Shown here in pieces: positions 25,339 to 35,200 of a DNA stretch of 37,639 bases. How positions within the stretch are numbered: position 1 is the first letter of the stretch; every line of letters starts with the position of its first letter. The DNA is from Pseudomonadota bacterium. GTDB lineage: Bacteria; Pseudomonadota; Gammaproteobacteria; UBA5335. The translations under genes and the position numbers were made by a program. The notes under the pieces were generated by a model, which was not told the origin of the DNA, did not search any database, and saw only the letters and a program-made list of their open reading frames with translations. Location of the stretch: contig JAXHTV010000008.1 of the NCBI GenBank assembly GCA_034189865.1, positions 1 to 37,639 on the forward strand, given 5' to 3'.

Positions 25339-27819
25339 TTAGATGCGCCATAGCTGACGCGTTGCCTGGGGTCGACGCAGGAAGTCGCGGGTCAATGCGT
25401 CGGAGCAGGCCCGAATCCGATCTTCCAACAGATTGGACAGTTCGGCCAGAGCGTGCGGTTGTTCCAATGCGTCAGGCGATTCGGTCTCCAGGGCGCGGCG
25501 GGCTTCCAGGATCAGACGCTGGGCTTCGGTGGGTTTGAGTGATGGCCCCACTTGAGCGGCTGCGAATGCTTCCAAGTCCTGATCAAGCCGCGCTAGATGA
25601 TGCGCCACCGAGCGGGGGTTTCGCATTTCCAGCAACAACAGGCGAATTACGCCTTCGCGGATAACCAGGCTGGACCCGGCCTGGCGGTATTGATTGAGAT
25701 TGGTGGCAGCAGCGGCAAACAAACTGGTGGCCAGTTCGGTCTCTTGCGGCAGTCCGGAAACCGGCGCGTGGCGAACGATGAAAACGCCTTGCAGCGCGCG
25801 TTCCAAGCGGTGTCCCATTTGGAGTAGCGTCCGGCCTTGCCCCTCATGCATCTCCTCGACGGCGAGCAGTCTAGCCGCGGCAAGTTGAATCTTCAGGCGT
25901 CCAAGGGTTTCCGGCAGTGCCCACGGCTCGTTCGCCTGTTGCAAAGCCTGTTCGATGGTATTGGCCAATACCAGGACATCCTGGTTGAGCCAGTCCGCCA
26001 CCGCGCGCGTATTTCGACTCAGGGCACTCAGGCTGTGCCGCAAACTGCCCGGATTGGTGTTGGCCATTGCCGCAAGAACCCGTGGGATGATGCCTTCAAC
26101 GGATGGTGCGCGTGCGATGTCCAGCAATTGATCCGCAACGAAATCTTTGTCTGCACCCCCCAACTCGTTGAAGTAGGAGAGCGTCTCCCGAAGAAAGCTG
26201 ACGAGGTGTTCGGCGCGTGCTGCGTGCCGGCCGAACCAGTACAAGTTGTCCGCCGCGTGGCGGGACAGCGCCGCCTCGGTATGGGCGAACGGCCAGGGGC
26301 GGCGGAGCACCGGGCTCAGTCCCAGCTCGCGTTCCGGTTCGGTTGCCAGCACCCAGACATCCTTGGTGATACCGCCCGGTTCCAAACTGACATCCCGGCC
26401 ATCGGCGTGGGGCGCGATCCGACCGAGCCCCCCCGGCATGACGTAGTGACTGTGCTGATCGGCCACCAGAAAGCTGCGTATCTCCACGGGCTGCGGGATC
26501 AAGTGTCGCTCGCCGAGGACAGGCGCCGTGGAGTGCTGCATCGGTTCCTGCGCCACATAGAGGTGCGGCTGGGCTTCGATGCGTTGTTTGAGGTAACTCA
26601 ACTGTCGACGCGAGAGCAAAGGTCCGACTCGGGGTCGGCCGCCGAGAGAGGGGTGGATGGGGCGAATAATCAACTTGTCCAAACGGTTCAGAACCCGTGC
26701 CCGTTCCTGGGGTTGGCCGCACCACCACGTGGCAACCGAGGGTAGGCGCAGGTCTTCTCCCAGGAGCGTTCGGCACAATCGCGGCAGGAAGGCCATCAGG
26801 GCAGGATTTTCCAATAATCCCGTGCCCAAAGGATTGGCGGAAATCACGGCTCCCTGCCGCATCAAGTGAACCAGTCCGGGCGTGCCTCGGGTGGATCGTC
26901 GATCCAACTCGAGCGGATCACATTCGCGATCCGGCACGCGTCGGAGCAGCACGGCCACTGGCTGGCGGCCACCGACGCTCTGTAACCAGAGATTGCCGTC
27001 GGCAACGACCAGGTCGGAGCCCTCGACGAGTTGATAGCCGAGATAATGGGCCAAGTACGCTTGCTCGAAAAACGTATGACTGCGGGCGCCTCCGCTGAGC
27101 ACCGCAACACGGGGCGATTCCCAACCCAGGCCAGAGAGCCGTCCTAGGGTGTCGCGCAGTGTCTGAAAGAACATACGCAGGCGGTGGGGGTGAGCGTCCC
27201 GAAAAATGCTGGGTATCAGGCGCGATAGGGTGACCCGATTCTCCAGTGCATAGCCCATACCGATGGGGGTTTGGGTGTGGTCAGCCGTGACCCACCAGCG
27301 ACCGTCGTTGGAGCGAGATAAATCGGCGCCGTAAAGAATTAGGCTTCGTCCGCCGGGCGGTCCGATGTCGATGCAACTTCGCAGGAATCCTGGGTGGGCG
27401 AACACCAATTCGGCTGGAAGCCAGCGTTCACGCAACAAGCGTCGCGGGCCGTAGAGATCTTCAAGAATGATCTCGAACAGTTGGGCGCGCTGTTGCAGCC
27501 CGCGTTCGATGGTTTGCCACTCCAGGCTTTCGATCACCAGTGGAACCGGGTCTAGGGCCCAGGGGCGGTGCACCTCGCCGCGATCTTCGATTCCGATCTG
27601 CGACGCGCTGGTGGTGCGCAATAGCCTGTTAGCGTCTTCCCGGCGCTGAGCGAGGCCGGCGATCCCCACTTGGTTGAGGGCATCAATGACATATTTCCAA
27701 TGGGGGCGAAGTGCCCCAGGCTCGGGGCTCATCTCATCAAAATGGTCGCTCGGGGGAACGTAGGCGTCCAGTAAGTGGGCGGCGCGCTTTGTATTGCTCA
27801 ACGGGCTCGGTTTTTCCAT
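25339..27819 (-). CDS. Circularly permuted ATP-grasp / Alpha-E fusion protein
   Basis: The 826-residue protein joins two domains. Residues 30 to about 500 are a circularly permuted ATP-grasp ligase (GGARSHTFFEQAYLA, EGSDLVV, LLRRVPDRECDP, GTPGLVHLMRQG). Residues 515 to about 820 are an Alpha-E domain, an all-helical module starting with LSRHAADNLYWFGRHAARAEHL. Compared with the stand-alone ATP-grasp three genes upstream in the operon order, key positions differ: VVKP is IIRP (Arg386), NESGGYG is HPSLGGR, DLRPF is EIRSF and VVNSSQGGG is DVSLEPGG. ATP binding may therefore be altered or lost, although Arg may be normal in this subfamily. The start ATG at 27819 lies 12 bases after AAGGAAGG. A GC hairpin precedes it. 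Confidence 0.92.
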   Translation of the reverse strand: MEKPSPLSNTKRAAHLLDAYVPPSDHFDEMSPEPGALRPHWKYVIDALNQVGIAGLAQRREDANRLLRTTSASQIGIEDRGEVHRPWALDPVPLVIESLEWQTIERGLQQRAQLFEIILEDLYGPRRLLRERWLPAELVFAHPGFLRSCIDIGPPGGRSLILYGADLSRSNDGRWWVTADHTQTPIGMGYALENRVTLSRLIPSIFRDAHPHRLRMFFQTLRDTLGRLSGLGWESPRVAVLSGGARSHTFFEQAYLAHYLGYQLVEGSDLVVADGNLWLQSVGGRQPVAVLLRRVPDRECDPLELDRRSTRGTPGLVHLMRQGAVISANPLGTGLLENPALMAFLPRLCRTLLGEDLRLPSVATWWCGQPQERARVLNRLDKLIIRPIHPSLGGRPRVGPLLSRRQLSYLKQRIEAQPHLYVAQEPMQHSTAPVLGERHLIPQPVEIRSFLVADQHSHYVMPGGLGRIAPHADGRDVSLEPGGITKDVWVLATEPERELGLSPVLRRPWPFAHTEAALSRHAADNLYWFGRHAARAEHLVSFLRETLSYFNELGGADKDFVADQLLDIARAPSVEGIIPRVLAAMANTNPGSLRHSLSALSRNTRAVADWLNQDVLVLANTIEQALQQANEPWALPETLGRLKIQLAAARLLAVEEMHEGQGRTLLQMGHRLERALQGVFIVRHAPVSGLPQETELATSLFAAAATNLNQYRQAGSSLVIREGVIRLLLLEMRNPRSVAHHLARLDQDLEAFAAAQVGPSLKPTEAQRLILEARRALETESPDALEQPHALAELSNLLEDRIRACSDALTRDFLRRPQATRQLWRI

Positions 27820-27845
27820 TGCATGCCGTTGCCTTCCTTGGTTTT

Positions 27846-27863
27846 GGGGCCGCGTGCGGCCCC
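27846..27863 (-). other. Hairpin just upstream of the fusion gene's ribosome binding site
   Basis: GGGGCCGC (27846-27853) and GCGGCCCC (27856-27863) are perfect inverted copies with 2 bases between; as RNA this gives a 7-bp stem with a 4-base loop. It sits between the Alpha-E stop and the Shine-Dalgarno of the ATP-grasp/Alpha-E fusion. It has no U-run on the minus strand and so is more likely a stability or processing element than a terminator. Confidence 0.55.
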
Positions 27864-27894
27864 GGGGAATTCTCTGGGTTGCACGCTCAGAAGC

Positions 27895-28854
27895 TCATGC
27901 ACACTGCTCGAGTTTGGCCGTATCGCCAAAGTAGCAGCTGGAAATATGCGTGTGGCAGTCGGCCAGTTTGACTTGAAGATCATCCATGTAATGATGGAGA
28001 GCCGCCGAGTCATTTGCCATCTTTTTAATATCCGCCTGCTGGATTAGGCGTTGCAACCGCGTCACGGGTCGCAGCGCGTCTTCATTGGCTGGTAATTGTT
28101 TCAGACATGACTCCATTTCGCCCAAGCAATGAAGCAGTGCACGGGGGAATTTGGTGTCCTGGGTGAGGAAGCGAATCACATCGGCGGCCGTGACGCGGGT
28201 GCGCACGTGACGACGATACATCTGGTAGGCAGTCAACGACTTTAGAACACTCATCCACTGGATCCTGTCATAGGCCGTGACCTCGGTCGGTCGTTCTTCC
28301 AGCAGATCTTCGGTGCGTACATCGAGGATACGGGTGGTCATATCGGCCCGTTCCAGGTTCCGGCCCAGTCGAATGAACTCGTAGGCTTCATCGTGGCTCA
28401 TCGTGCCGGCCAATAGCCCGGTGATGAGCTGACAATTGTCGATGATGGTTCGCAAATACTCGTGGCGGCCCCGGCGCGACAAGCCCAGGTTAGCGTGTTC
28501 CTCGGCGTAGAAAAACAGCGAGTTCAAATGTTCCCACGCCTCCCGCGGCACGATATCGCGCGTGGTGCGAAGGTTCTCGCGGGCATTGATCAGCGATGAG
28601 ATCAACGACCCTGGGGTTTTCTTCTGGGATAGCATAAAGCGTAAGACGTTGCGTTCTTCCATCCCCTTATACAAGGCGTCGAAACTTTCACGACTTCCAG
28701 TAATCGCGATGAGCGGTTCCCAACCGAAAGTTACGTCTTTCGGAAGGTCTAACACCAAGTTGGCATTGACCGTGATGATGCGCGCGGTGTTTTCCGCTCG
28801 TTCTAGGTAACGCGCGAACCAGTACATGTTAGAAGCGACTCGGGACAACATCAT
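27895..28854 (-). CDS. Alpha-E domain protein
   Basis: The 319-residue, almost wholly helical protein belongs to the Alpha-E family (DUF403). It begins with LSRVASNMYWFARYLERAENTAR, which has the same layout as the Alpha-E half of the neighbouring fusion protein, and has FIRLGRNLERADMTTRI near the middle and the EQCA tail. Alpha-E proteins have no proven activity; they occur with circularly permuted ATP-grasp enzymes and are predicted to assist ligation or bind the peptide product. The frame opens at 28884, but ATG codons at 28854/28851 follow a clear GGAG and fit the family. It starts 37 bases after the ATP-grasp gene, so the genes are co-transcribed. Confidence 0.9.
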   Translation of the reverse strand: MMLSRVASNMYWFARYLERAENTARIITVNANLVLDLPKDVTFGWEPLIAITGSRESFDALYKGMEERNVLRFMLSQKKTPGSLISSLINARENLRTTRDIVPREAWEHLNSLFFYAEEHANLGLSRRGRHEYLRTIIDNCQLITGLLAGTMSHDEAYEFIRLGRNLERADMTTRILDVRTEDLLEERPTEVTAYDRIQWMSVLKSLTAYQMYRRHVRTRVTAADVIRFLTQDTKFPRALLHCLGEMESCLKQLPANEDALRPVTRLQRLIQQADIKKMANDSAALHHYMDDLQVKLADCHTHISSCYFGDTAKLEQCA

Positions 28855-28891
28855 GAACACTCCGTTCGTTGTCGAATTGAGCACGGTGGTT

Positions 28892-30409
28892 TCAGATCGT
28901 CTCTTGCTGTGGTTCCACTACCCAGGTGTCTTTGCTGCCGCCACCCTGGGATGAATTGACCACCAACGACCCCTTGCGCAGAGCGACCCGCGTGAGCCCA
29001 CCCATGGTCACAAAGATTTCGCTGCCGGACAGAATGAAAGGCCGCAAATCCACATGCCGCGGCTCGATGCCTTCGTCGCACAGGGTGGGAACGGTGGATA
29101 AGCTCAAGGTGGGTTGAGCAATATAGTTACGGGGATTTTCCTGAATGAGCGTGGCGAACTGTTCCCGTTCTTTTTTGGTGGAGTTCCGTCCCACCAACAT
29201 GCCATAACCGCCCGACTCGTTGGCCGGTTTGACGACTAGCGATTCCAGGTTGGCCAGCACGTACTCCCGGTCCTTGTCTTCCATGCAACGGTAGGTGGGC
29301 ACGTTGGGGATCAGGGGTTCCTCGTCCAGGTAGTATCGGATGAAGTCCGGCACGAACGAGTAAACGACTTTGTCGTCGGCCACGCCCGCACCCGGCGCAT
29401 TGGCCAGTGCAACTGTTCCTTTACGCCATGCGCGCATCAGTCCCGGGACGCCCAATGTTGTGTCGGTGCGAAAACACTCCGGGTCGAGGAAATCGTCGTC
29501 GATGCGCCGGTAGATCACATCCACGCGTTCCGGACCGGCGATGGTTTGCATGTAGACACAATCGTCATCGTCAACAAGCAGGTCGGATCCCGTGACCAAT
29601 TCCACACCCATTTGCTGTGCCAGATAACTGTGCTCGAAATACGCCGAGTTATAGATTCCGGGTGTGAGGACCACAATGCACGGGAAGTCGGCTGGGCGAG
29701 GAGAGAGCGAGGCGAGGGTGTCAAACAGCTGGGCCGGATAATCGTCGACCGGCAAAATGCTTTGATCCTGGAACAGTTCGGGAAACACGAATTTCATCAC
29801 CAAGCGGTTCATCATCATGTACGACACGCCCGATGGAACCCGCAGATTGTCCTCCAGCACGTAGAGCGTGCCGTCCTTGTCACGGACCAGATCGCTGCCG
29901 CAGATGTGTGCCCAGACATCAAATGCTGGCCGGATGTGGCGGCACTGGGGCCGGAAATTCCGCGAACTGCGAATCAATTCTTCCGGGAATACTTTGTCTT
30001 TCAGGATTTTTTGTTTGCCGTAGACGTCCGCGAGGAAATGGTTGAGTGCCGCCACCCGTTGTTTCAAACCGGCTTCGGTGCGGCGCCACTCGTCGGCGGC
30101 GATCACCCGAGGAATCATGTCCATGGGCCACACGCGATCGATGTTCTGCCCCTCGCTATACACGGTGAAGGTGATGCCCATCGCTTTGATTTCGAGGGCT
30201 GCGGCCGCTTGGCGGGCCCGAAGCTCCTCCAAACCCAAAGTTTGGATATAGCCGGTGAGGCCGCGCGCCGCGGGTCGAGGGCCTTTCGGCCCGATCAGTT
30301 CGTCGTGCAGTTGGTCCACAGGGTACTTGAACCAGTCAATCTCCCGCGTCGGTGGAGACTTTCGGTCGACTGTGGACGTCGTGGGAGGCGAGGCCGTTTC
30401 TTTCACCAT
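28892..30409 (-). CDS. Circularly permuted ATP-grasp ligase (stand-alone)
   Basis: The 505-residue enzyme belongs to the circularly permuted type 2 ATP-grasp family (DUF404/407). Characteristic blocks are EDNLRVPSGVSYMM (186-199), GSDLLVDDDD, YRRIDDDFLDPE (300-311), GVPGLMRAW, and the ATP-binding VVKPANESGGYG with Lys394 and Glu398. DLRPF (Asp454) and VVNSSQGGGSKDTW (Asn485) follow as likely metal ligands. All expected residues seem intact. ATP-grasp enzymes join a carboxylate to an amine through an acyl phosphate; this family is predicted to make a peptide-like bond on an unknown substrate. A TAGGAG 11 bases upstream supports the ATG at 30409. It is the first gene of the four-gene operon and divergent from hypA. 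Confidence 0.93.
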   Translation of the reverse strand: MVKETASPPTTSTVDRKSPPTREIDWFKYPVDQLHDELIGPKGPRPAARGLTGYIQTLGLEELRARQAAAALEIKAMGITFTVYSEGQNIDRVWPMDMIPRVIAADEWRRTEAGLKQRVAALNHFLADVYGKQKILKDKVFPEELIRSSRNFRPQCRHIRPAFDVWAHICGSDLVRDKDGTLYVLEDNLRVPSGVSYMMMNRLVMKFVFPELFQDQSILPVDDYPAQLFDTLASLSPRPADFPCIVVLTPGIYNSAYFEHSYLAQQMGVELVTGSDLLVDDDDCVYMQTIAGPERVDVIYRRIDDDFLDPECFRTDTTLGVPGLMRAWRKGTVALANAPGAGVADDKVVYSFVPDFIRYYLDEEPLIPNVPTYRCMEDKDREYVLANLESLVVKPANESGGYGMLVGRNSTKKEREQFATLIQENPRNYIAQPTLSLSTVPTLCDEGIEPRHVDLRPFILSGSEIFVTMGGLTRVALRKGSLVVNSSQGGGSKDTWVVEPQQETI

Positions 30410-30942
30410 GTGTCAAAAACTCCTAAAGATGCCGCGATCCCTAGCCCGTTTGGACGCTTTAGAGCGACGAAGCACGAAACGTGCCCACGTCAGTTTATTG
30501 CGGCTTAGATAACATGCCAATGGGTTTCGGTTCGCCGATTGCGCGACTGGACGTGTTCGGTCCGCAGACGTCTGGCGAGCCGCTTTTGCGATGGACTGTA
30601 ATATCATGTGCCGGTGCCGCTTTGCCGGCCCGGACACCTGCCGTTTTGGTTAGCGTATCGGGCATACCAAGCGCTTTAAAATCGATCGATTGCACCATAA
30701 AAGTGCGCCACTTCCACGGACTTGGTCGGCTGCGGTCGAACTCGGAGCGAATCGGTGGCGACCTGGCAGCGTATTTTCCTGGATTGGAGGTGGCGTTTAT
30801 CCGATTTAAGTTGTAACAATTGCCTATAAGCAGATCCCTGTCCCCCTTTGGATTTTTCGGGGGCGGAGGTCTCTGCGGAAACGGCCGCCCATACCGATTG
30901 GATTGGCCTTGTTTGTAACCGACAGCAGGGTTGGCCCGGCGC
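30410..30942. other. Divergent promoter region between the ATP-grasp operon and hypAB
   Basis: This 533-base region separates two oppositely directed transcription units and must hold both promoters. Open frames across it on either strand have no ribosome binding site and no family resemblance. TATAAG at 30825-30830 could be a -10 element toward hypA, but I found no good -35 beside it. CCCCC (30842-30846) and GGGGG (30859-30863) can pair around a T-rich 12-base loop. I recognise no riboswitch or nickel-regulator site. Confidence 0.45.
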
Positions 30943-31308
30943 ATGCATGAAATGTCAGTGTGCATGAGCTTGTTGGATGAAGTGGAATCCGTCGTGCGGC
31001 AACATGGCGGTGGCACTGTGGTGCGTGTGGAGCTTCGAATCGGCCCTTTGGCCGGTGTCGAAATCCCGCTGCTCGAAGAAGCCTTCAAGTTCGCTCGCGA
31101 AAACACCTGTGCGGCCAAGGCCACGCTGCAGATCGAGCCGATTCAGGTGCGCGTGCGTTGCATGTGCTGTGGCGCGGAATCCGCGGCCAACCCCAACCGA
31201 CTTGTCTGTTCGGCCTGCGGCGAGTGGCGAACGGCGTTGATCCAGGGCGATGAGATGTTGTTGATGCGCGTGGAGCTGGAATGTGATCGGGCCAGTGAGT
31301 CAAACTGA
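30943..31308 (+). CDS. hypA: HypA, nickel metallochaperone
   Basis: The 121-residue protein is HypA, which hands nickel to hydrogenase (and in some species urease) precursors. The N-terminal MHEMSVC carries the nickel-binding His2. The zinc site is CMCC (Cys73, Cys76) with CSAC (Cys89, Cys92). The length is typical (113-120). An in-frame TTG at 30931 is rejected because the free N-terminal Met-His is needed for nickel binding. The ribosome binding site is poor. It forms a pair with hypB, 32 bases downstream. No hydrogenase subunit or other hyp gene is in the window, so its client is encoded elsewhere or is not a hydrogenase. Confidence 0.95.
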   Translation: MHEMSVCMSLLDEVESVVRQHGGGTVVRVELRIGPLAGVEIPLLEEAFKFARENTCAAKATLQIEPIQVRVRCMCCGAESAANPNRLVCSACGEWRTALIQGDEMLLMRVELECDRASESN

Positions 31309-31340
31309 GTACAAACAGACCGTCCGGTGGGGTGCGATTT

Positions 31341-32177
31341 ATGTGCAATGACTGCGGCTGCGGTATAACGGACCTCGGGCAGCGTTTTGTTACGATCGAT
31401 TCGTCGTCGGGCCAGGGCACGACGGCCGTTGGCGTGATGCGCCGTTTGTTACACGCGAATGACCATCAGGCGACCCATAACCGTGCGCATTTCGATCAGC
31501 GAGACATCCTCGCCGTCAATCTCATGTCTTCTCCGGGATCGGGAAAGACAGCGCTGTTAGAGGCCACTATCGACGCCTTCGGGAACGAGTTGGCGGTCGC
31601 CGTGATCGAGGGGGATCTGGAGACTGAAAACGATGCCCTTCGAATTCGCCGAAAAGGCGTGCCTGTTCACCAAATCACCACCGGTACGGCCTGCCATCTC
31701 GATGCCCACATGGTGCACGGTGCCTTGCACCATCTCGATTTGGACGGCATCGACGTGTTGTTCATCGAGAACGTGGGTAATTTGGTGTGTCCCGCCAGTT
31801 TCGATCTGGGTCATCATCTGAATGTCACGCTTTTGTCGGTGACCGAAGGTGACGACAAGCCAGCCAAGTACCCGGTGATGTTCCGGGCTGCCGACGCGAT
31901 GGTCTTAACCAAGACTGATCTGCTGCCTTTCTTGGATGACTTTGATCCTGATCGGGCAACGCAACATTTGCGCGCGCTGGCCAATCCGGCACCGGTGATC
32001 TCGCTTTCCGCTCGCACCGGTAGTGGCATGGAATCCTGGCTCGATTGGCTGCGTGCCGCGGTCGAGGCCCAACGCGCGCGCGTGCGACGAAACCAGACCA
32101 GCTATCCGAAGTTGCAGCGCGAGGGTTTGCGCCGGCACGAGAGCGATACCGGGGCCATGCACGAACCAGATTCCTGA
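31341..32177 (+). CDS. hypB: HypB, nickel-inserting GTPase
   Basis: The 278-residue GTPase drives nickel delivery with HypA. The N-terminal high-affinity nickel site is CNDCGC (Cys2, Cys5, Cys7), as in E. coli HypB. The P-loop is SSPGSGKT (63-70), and the G-domain metal site is Cys118-His119 with Cys150 (NLVCP). IEGDLETEND, FIENVGNL and the guanine-specific motif LTKTDLL are also seen. There is no His-rich nickel-storage stretch, so its role is delivery and not storage. The ATG at 31341 is chosen because it gives the conserved MCNDCGC start; the GTG at 31332 is in frame. It is followed after 112 bases by the transglutaminase-amidoligase gene on the same strand. Confidence 0.95.
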   Translation: MCNDCGCGITDLGQRFVTIDSSSGQGTTAVGVMRRLLHANDHQATHNRAHFDQRDILAVNLMSSPGSGKTALLEATIDAFGNELAVAVIEGDLETENDALRIRRKGVPVHQITTGTACHLDAHMVHGALHHLDLDGIDVLFIENVGNLVCPASFDLGHHLNVTLLSVTEGDDKPAKYPVMFRAADAMVLTKTDLLPFLDDFDPDRATQHLRALANPAPVISLSARTGSGMESWLDWLRAAVEAQRARVRRNQTSYPKLQREGLRRHESDTGAMHEPDS

Positions 32178-32289
32178 TATCGCAACGCGCATGTGGTTGC
32201 GGCGTTTCTGACGTATTGTCCAGCGTGAACAGTGAGTTGAACCTGAGGGGTATCAACTCGGTATATCGGCCAGTTAGTAGGAGGCTTAG

Positions 32290-35200
32290 ATGACGATTCG
32301 CGTGGCCATTCACCACAAGACGCACTACGAGTACAGCAGTCCCGTCGCGTTGTCGCCTCATGCATTCCGCTTACGGCCAGCCGTTCACTCGCGCACCCCC
32401 ATCGAAGCTTATTCGTTCAGGGTTACGCCCAAGAAGCATTTCATTAACTGGCAACAGGACCCCTTCGGTAATTTTCTGGCGCGGGTTGTTTTTTTGGAAA
32501 AGACCCGGGTGCTGGATTTCGAAGTGGATTTGATTGCCGACATGACGGTGATCAACCCGTTCGATTTTTTTGTCGAGGAGTTCGCCAAGCACTATCCCTT
32601 CCAGTATCCGCCACAGCTCTTGAAGGAGTTGGCTCCCTATCTGGAAATTCGCGAAGACGGGCCGGAATTGAAAAAGTGGCTGGCGTCGATCAAGGCCGAC
32701 AACAAGCCTGAAATTGTCGATTTCCTGGTGGAGACCAATCAGCGCTTGCAGAAAGACATCGGCTACGTGATTCGCATGGAGCCCGGCGTGCAGAGCTGCG
32801 AGGAGACCTTGTCCAAGGCTCTGGGTTCGTGTCGGGATACTGGCTGGTTATTGGTCCAGATCATGCGCCATCTTGGACTGGCCGCCCGCTTCGTATCGGG
32901 TTATTTGATCCAGTTGACCGCGGATGTGAAGTCCCTGGACGGGCCCAGTGGCCCGAAAGCCGACTTCACCGATTTGCATGCCTGGTGTGAGGTTTACGTT
33001 CCCGGCGCCGGATGGGTCGGGCTGGATCCCACCTCAGGACTGTTCGCCGGCGAAGGTCACATCCCATTGGCCTGCACACCGGGACCGGAGAGTGCGGCGC
33101 CGATCACGGGTGATTTCTGGGGTAACGACGACACGGAGGTGGAGTTTTTTCATTCCAATGAGGTTCGGCGCTTCCACGAGGATCCGAGGGTGACCAAACC
33201 CTACACCGAGGATCAGTGGTCGAGAATCCAGACCCTCGGCCAATATGTCGATCGCCAACTGGAAGCCGGTGATATCCGTTTGACCATGGGTGGGGAGCCG
33301 ACCTTCGTCTCCATCGACGATATGGAGTCGGCTCAGTGGAACATTGCAGCACTGGGTGCCCACAAGCGTGAGCTGGCTGGCAACCTATTGGGGCGGCTTT
33401 GGCGTCGATTCGGTTCGGGAGGCGTGTTGCAACACGCCCAGGGCAAGTGGTATCCCGGCGAGCCGTTACCCCGTTGGTCACTGGGCTGTTTCTGGCGGGC
33501 CGACGGGACATCCATTTGGCGCCGGCCGGAGCTTTTGGCCGAGGATGGCAAGGACTACGGCTGCGATCACCGCGAAGCGGCCCGTTTCGCCGAGGCGCTG
33601 ACGCAGACCCTGGGGATCGATCCGGACTACGTCGCTCCGGCCTATGAAGATGTGTTTTACCAGAGCTGGGAAGCCGAGAACTTGCCGGTTGATCTGGATC
33701 CGCTCAAGGCGGCCAAAAAAGACACCGACGAGCATCGACGACTGGCGGCGCTGTTAAATCGGGGTTTGGAAACCCCTGCTGGCTACGTCCTTCCGCTGCG
33801 CTGGGATGACGACGGTCAGTCTTGGGTTAGCGTGCATTGGCCATTCCGGCGTAATCAACTGTTTCTGACGCCCGGGGATTCGCCTATCGGATACCGTCTG
33901 CCCCTTGATCGGCTGCCGTGGCGGGCACGGGAGCGGCGCCGCAAAGAGCCGGCAGTGGAGCGGAGTCTGTTCGAACCCTTGCCACCGCTGGGTGACTACT
34001 ACGGCGAAGTGACTCGTCGGTTCAGTCGCGTGAGTCAGATCAATTTGGCTCAGGATCGACGCCAGGAAATGCCACTGGCGGATAATGGGCCGGCGTTCGA
34101 GGATGCAGCGACGGATCGTGTCACGGACGTGTTTCACACCGCGCTGTGTGTGGAAGCCCGAGAGGGACGGATCCATATATTTATGCCGCCGCTTGTTCAC
34201 TTGGAGCATTTTCTTGATTTGGTCGCCAGCATCGAAGCGACTGCCGATCGTCTGGATATGCCAGTACGGTTGGAAGGCTACGAGCCACCCCATGATTACC
34301 GCCTGAAGCGCTTGATGGTGACGCCCGATCCCGGCGTCATTGAGGTCAACGTGCATCCCGCCCACAACTGGCGGGAATTGGTGGACATCACAGAATCCTT
34401 GTATGAAGAGGCGCATTTTTCGCGGCTGGGTACGGAAAAATTCATGCTCGATGGGCGTCATGCGGGTACCGGTGGTGGCAACCATGTCACGCTCGGGGGG
34501 GCAACGCCCGCTGACAGTCCTTTTCTCCGGCGGCCGGATTTGCTTCGAAGCCTGATCACCTACTGGCAGCACCACCCGGCCTTGTCCTATTTGTTTTCCG
34601 GCTTGTTCATCGGTCCGACCAGCCAGGCACCCCGCGTGGATGAGGCACGCGACGACAGTTTGTACGAGTTGGAGATTGCCTTTCGCGAAATGCCGGAAGG
34701 CGAAGTACCCGAGCCCTGGTTAGTCGACCGGCTGTTGCGGCATCTTCTGGTGGATGTGACTGGCAACACCCACCGTGCCGAGTTCTGCATCGATAAACTG
34801 TATTCGCCCGATAGTCAGCGTGGGCGTTTGGGCTTGGTCGAGTTTCGGGCCTTCGAAATGCCGCCGCACGCGCGTATGGCTGCGGTTCAGATGCTGTTGC
34901 TGCGAACCTTGATCGCCTACTTTTGGCATCGACCTTACAAAAAGGATCTGGCGCGCTGGGGGACCGAATTACACGACCGCTTCATGTTGCCGCATTACGT
35001 CGCGCGCGACATGGAGGACGTCGTTTTGGACTTGCGTAACGCGGGCTTTGCGTTCGAAGCCGAGTGGTTGGATCCGTTCTTAGAGTTTCGCTTTCCCCAC
35101 TACGGCACGGTCCGTGTGGGGGATATCAAACTGGAGCTGCGCTGGGCCATCGAGCCATGGCACGTGTTGGGTGAGGAAGTCTCGAATGTGGGGACGGCTC

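Noticed and set aside
27895-28884. Earlier start (28884) for the Alpha-E gene
   Set aside because: The extra ten codons lack family resemblance and would overlap the end of the ATP-grasp gene region; ATG at 28854 has a GGAG at proper distance.
30841-30864. CCCCC/GGGGG hairpin upstream of hypA considered as a terminator
   Set aside because: Only five pairs with a long loop and no T-run after it on either strand.
30495-31124. 209-codon minus-strand frame over the ATP-grasp/hypA intergenic region
   Set aside because: It overlaps hypA in antisense, and its translation shows no domain; the region is better read as a divergent promoter region.
33754-34575. 273-codon minus-strand open frame inside the amidoligase fusion gene
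   Set aside because: A shadow of a long GC-rich gene; its translation is low in hydrophobic core pattern and rich in Arg, Pro and His, as expected of an antisense frame.
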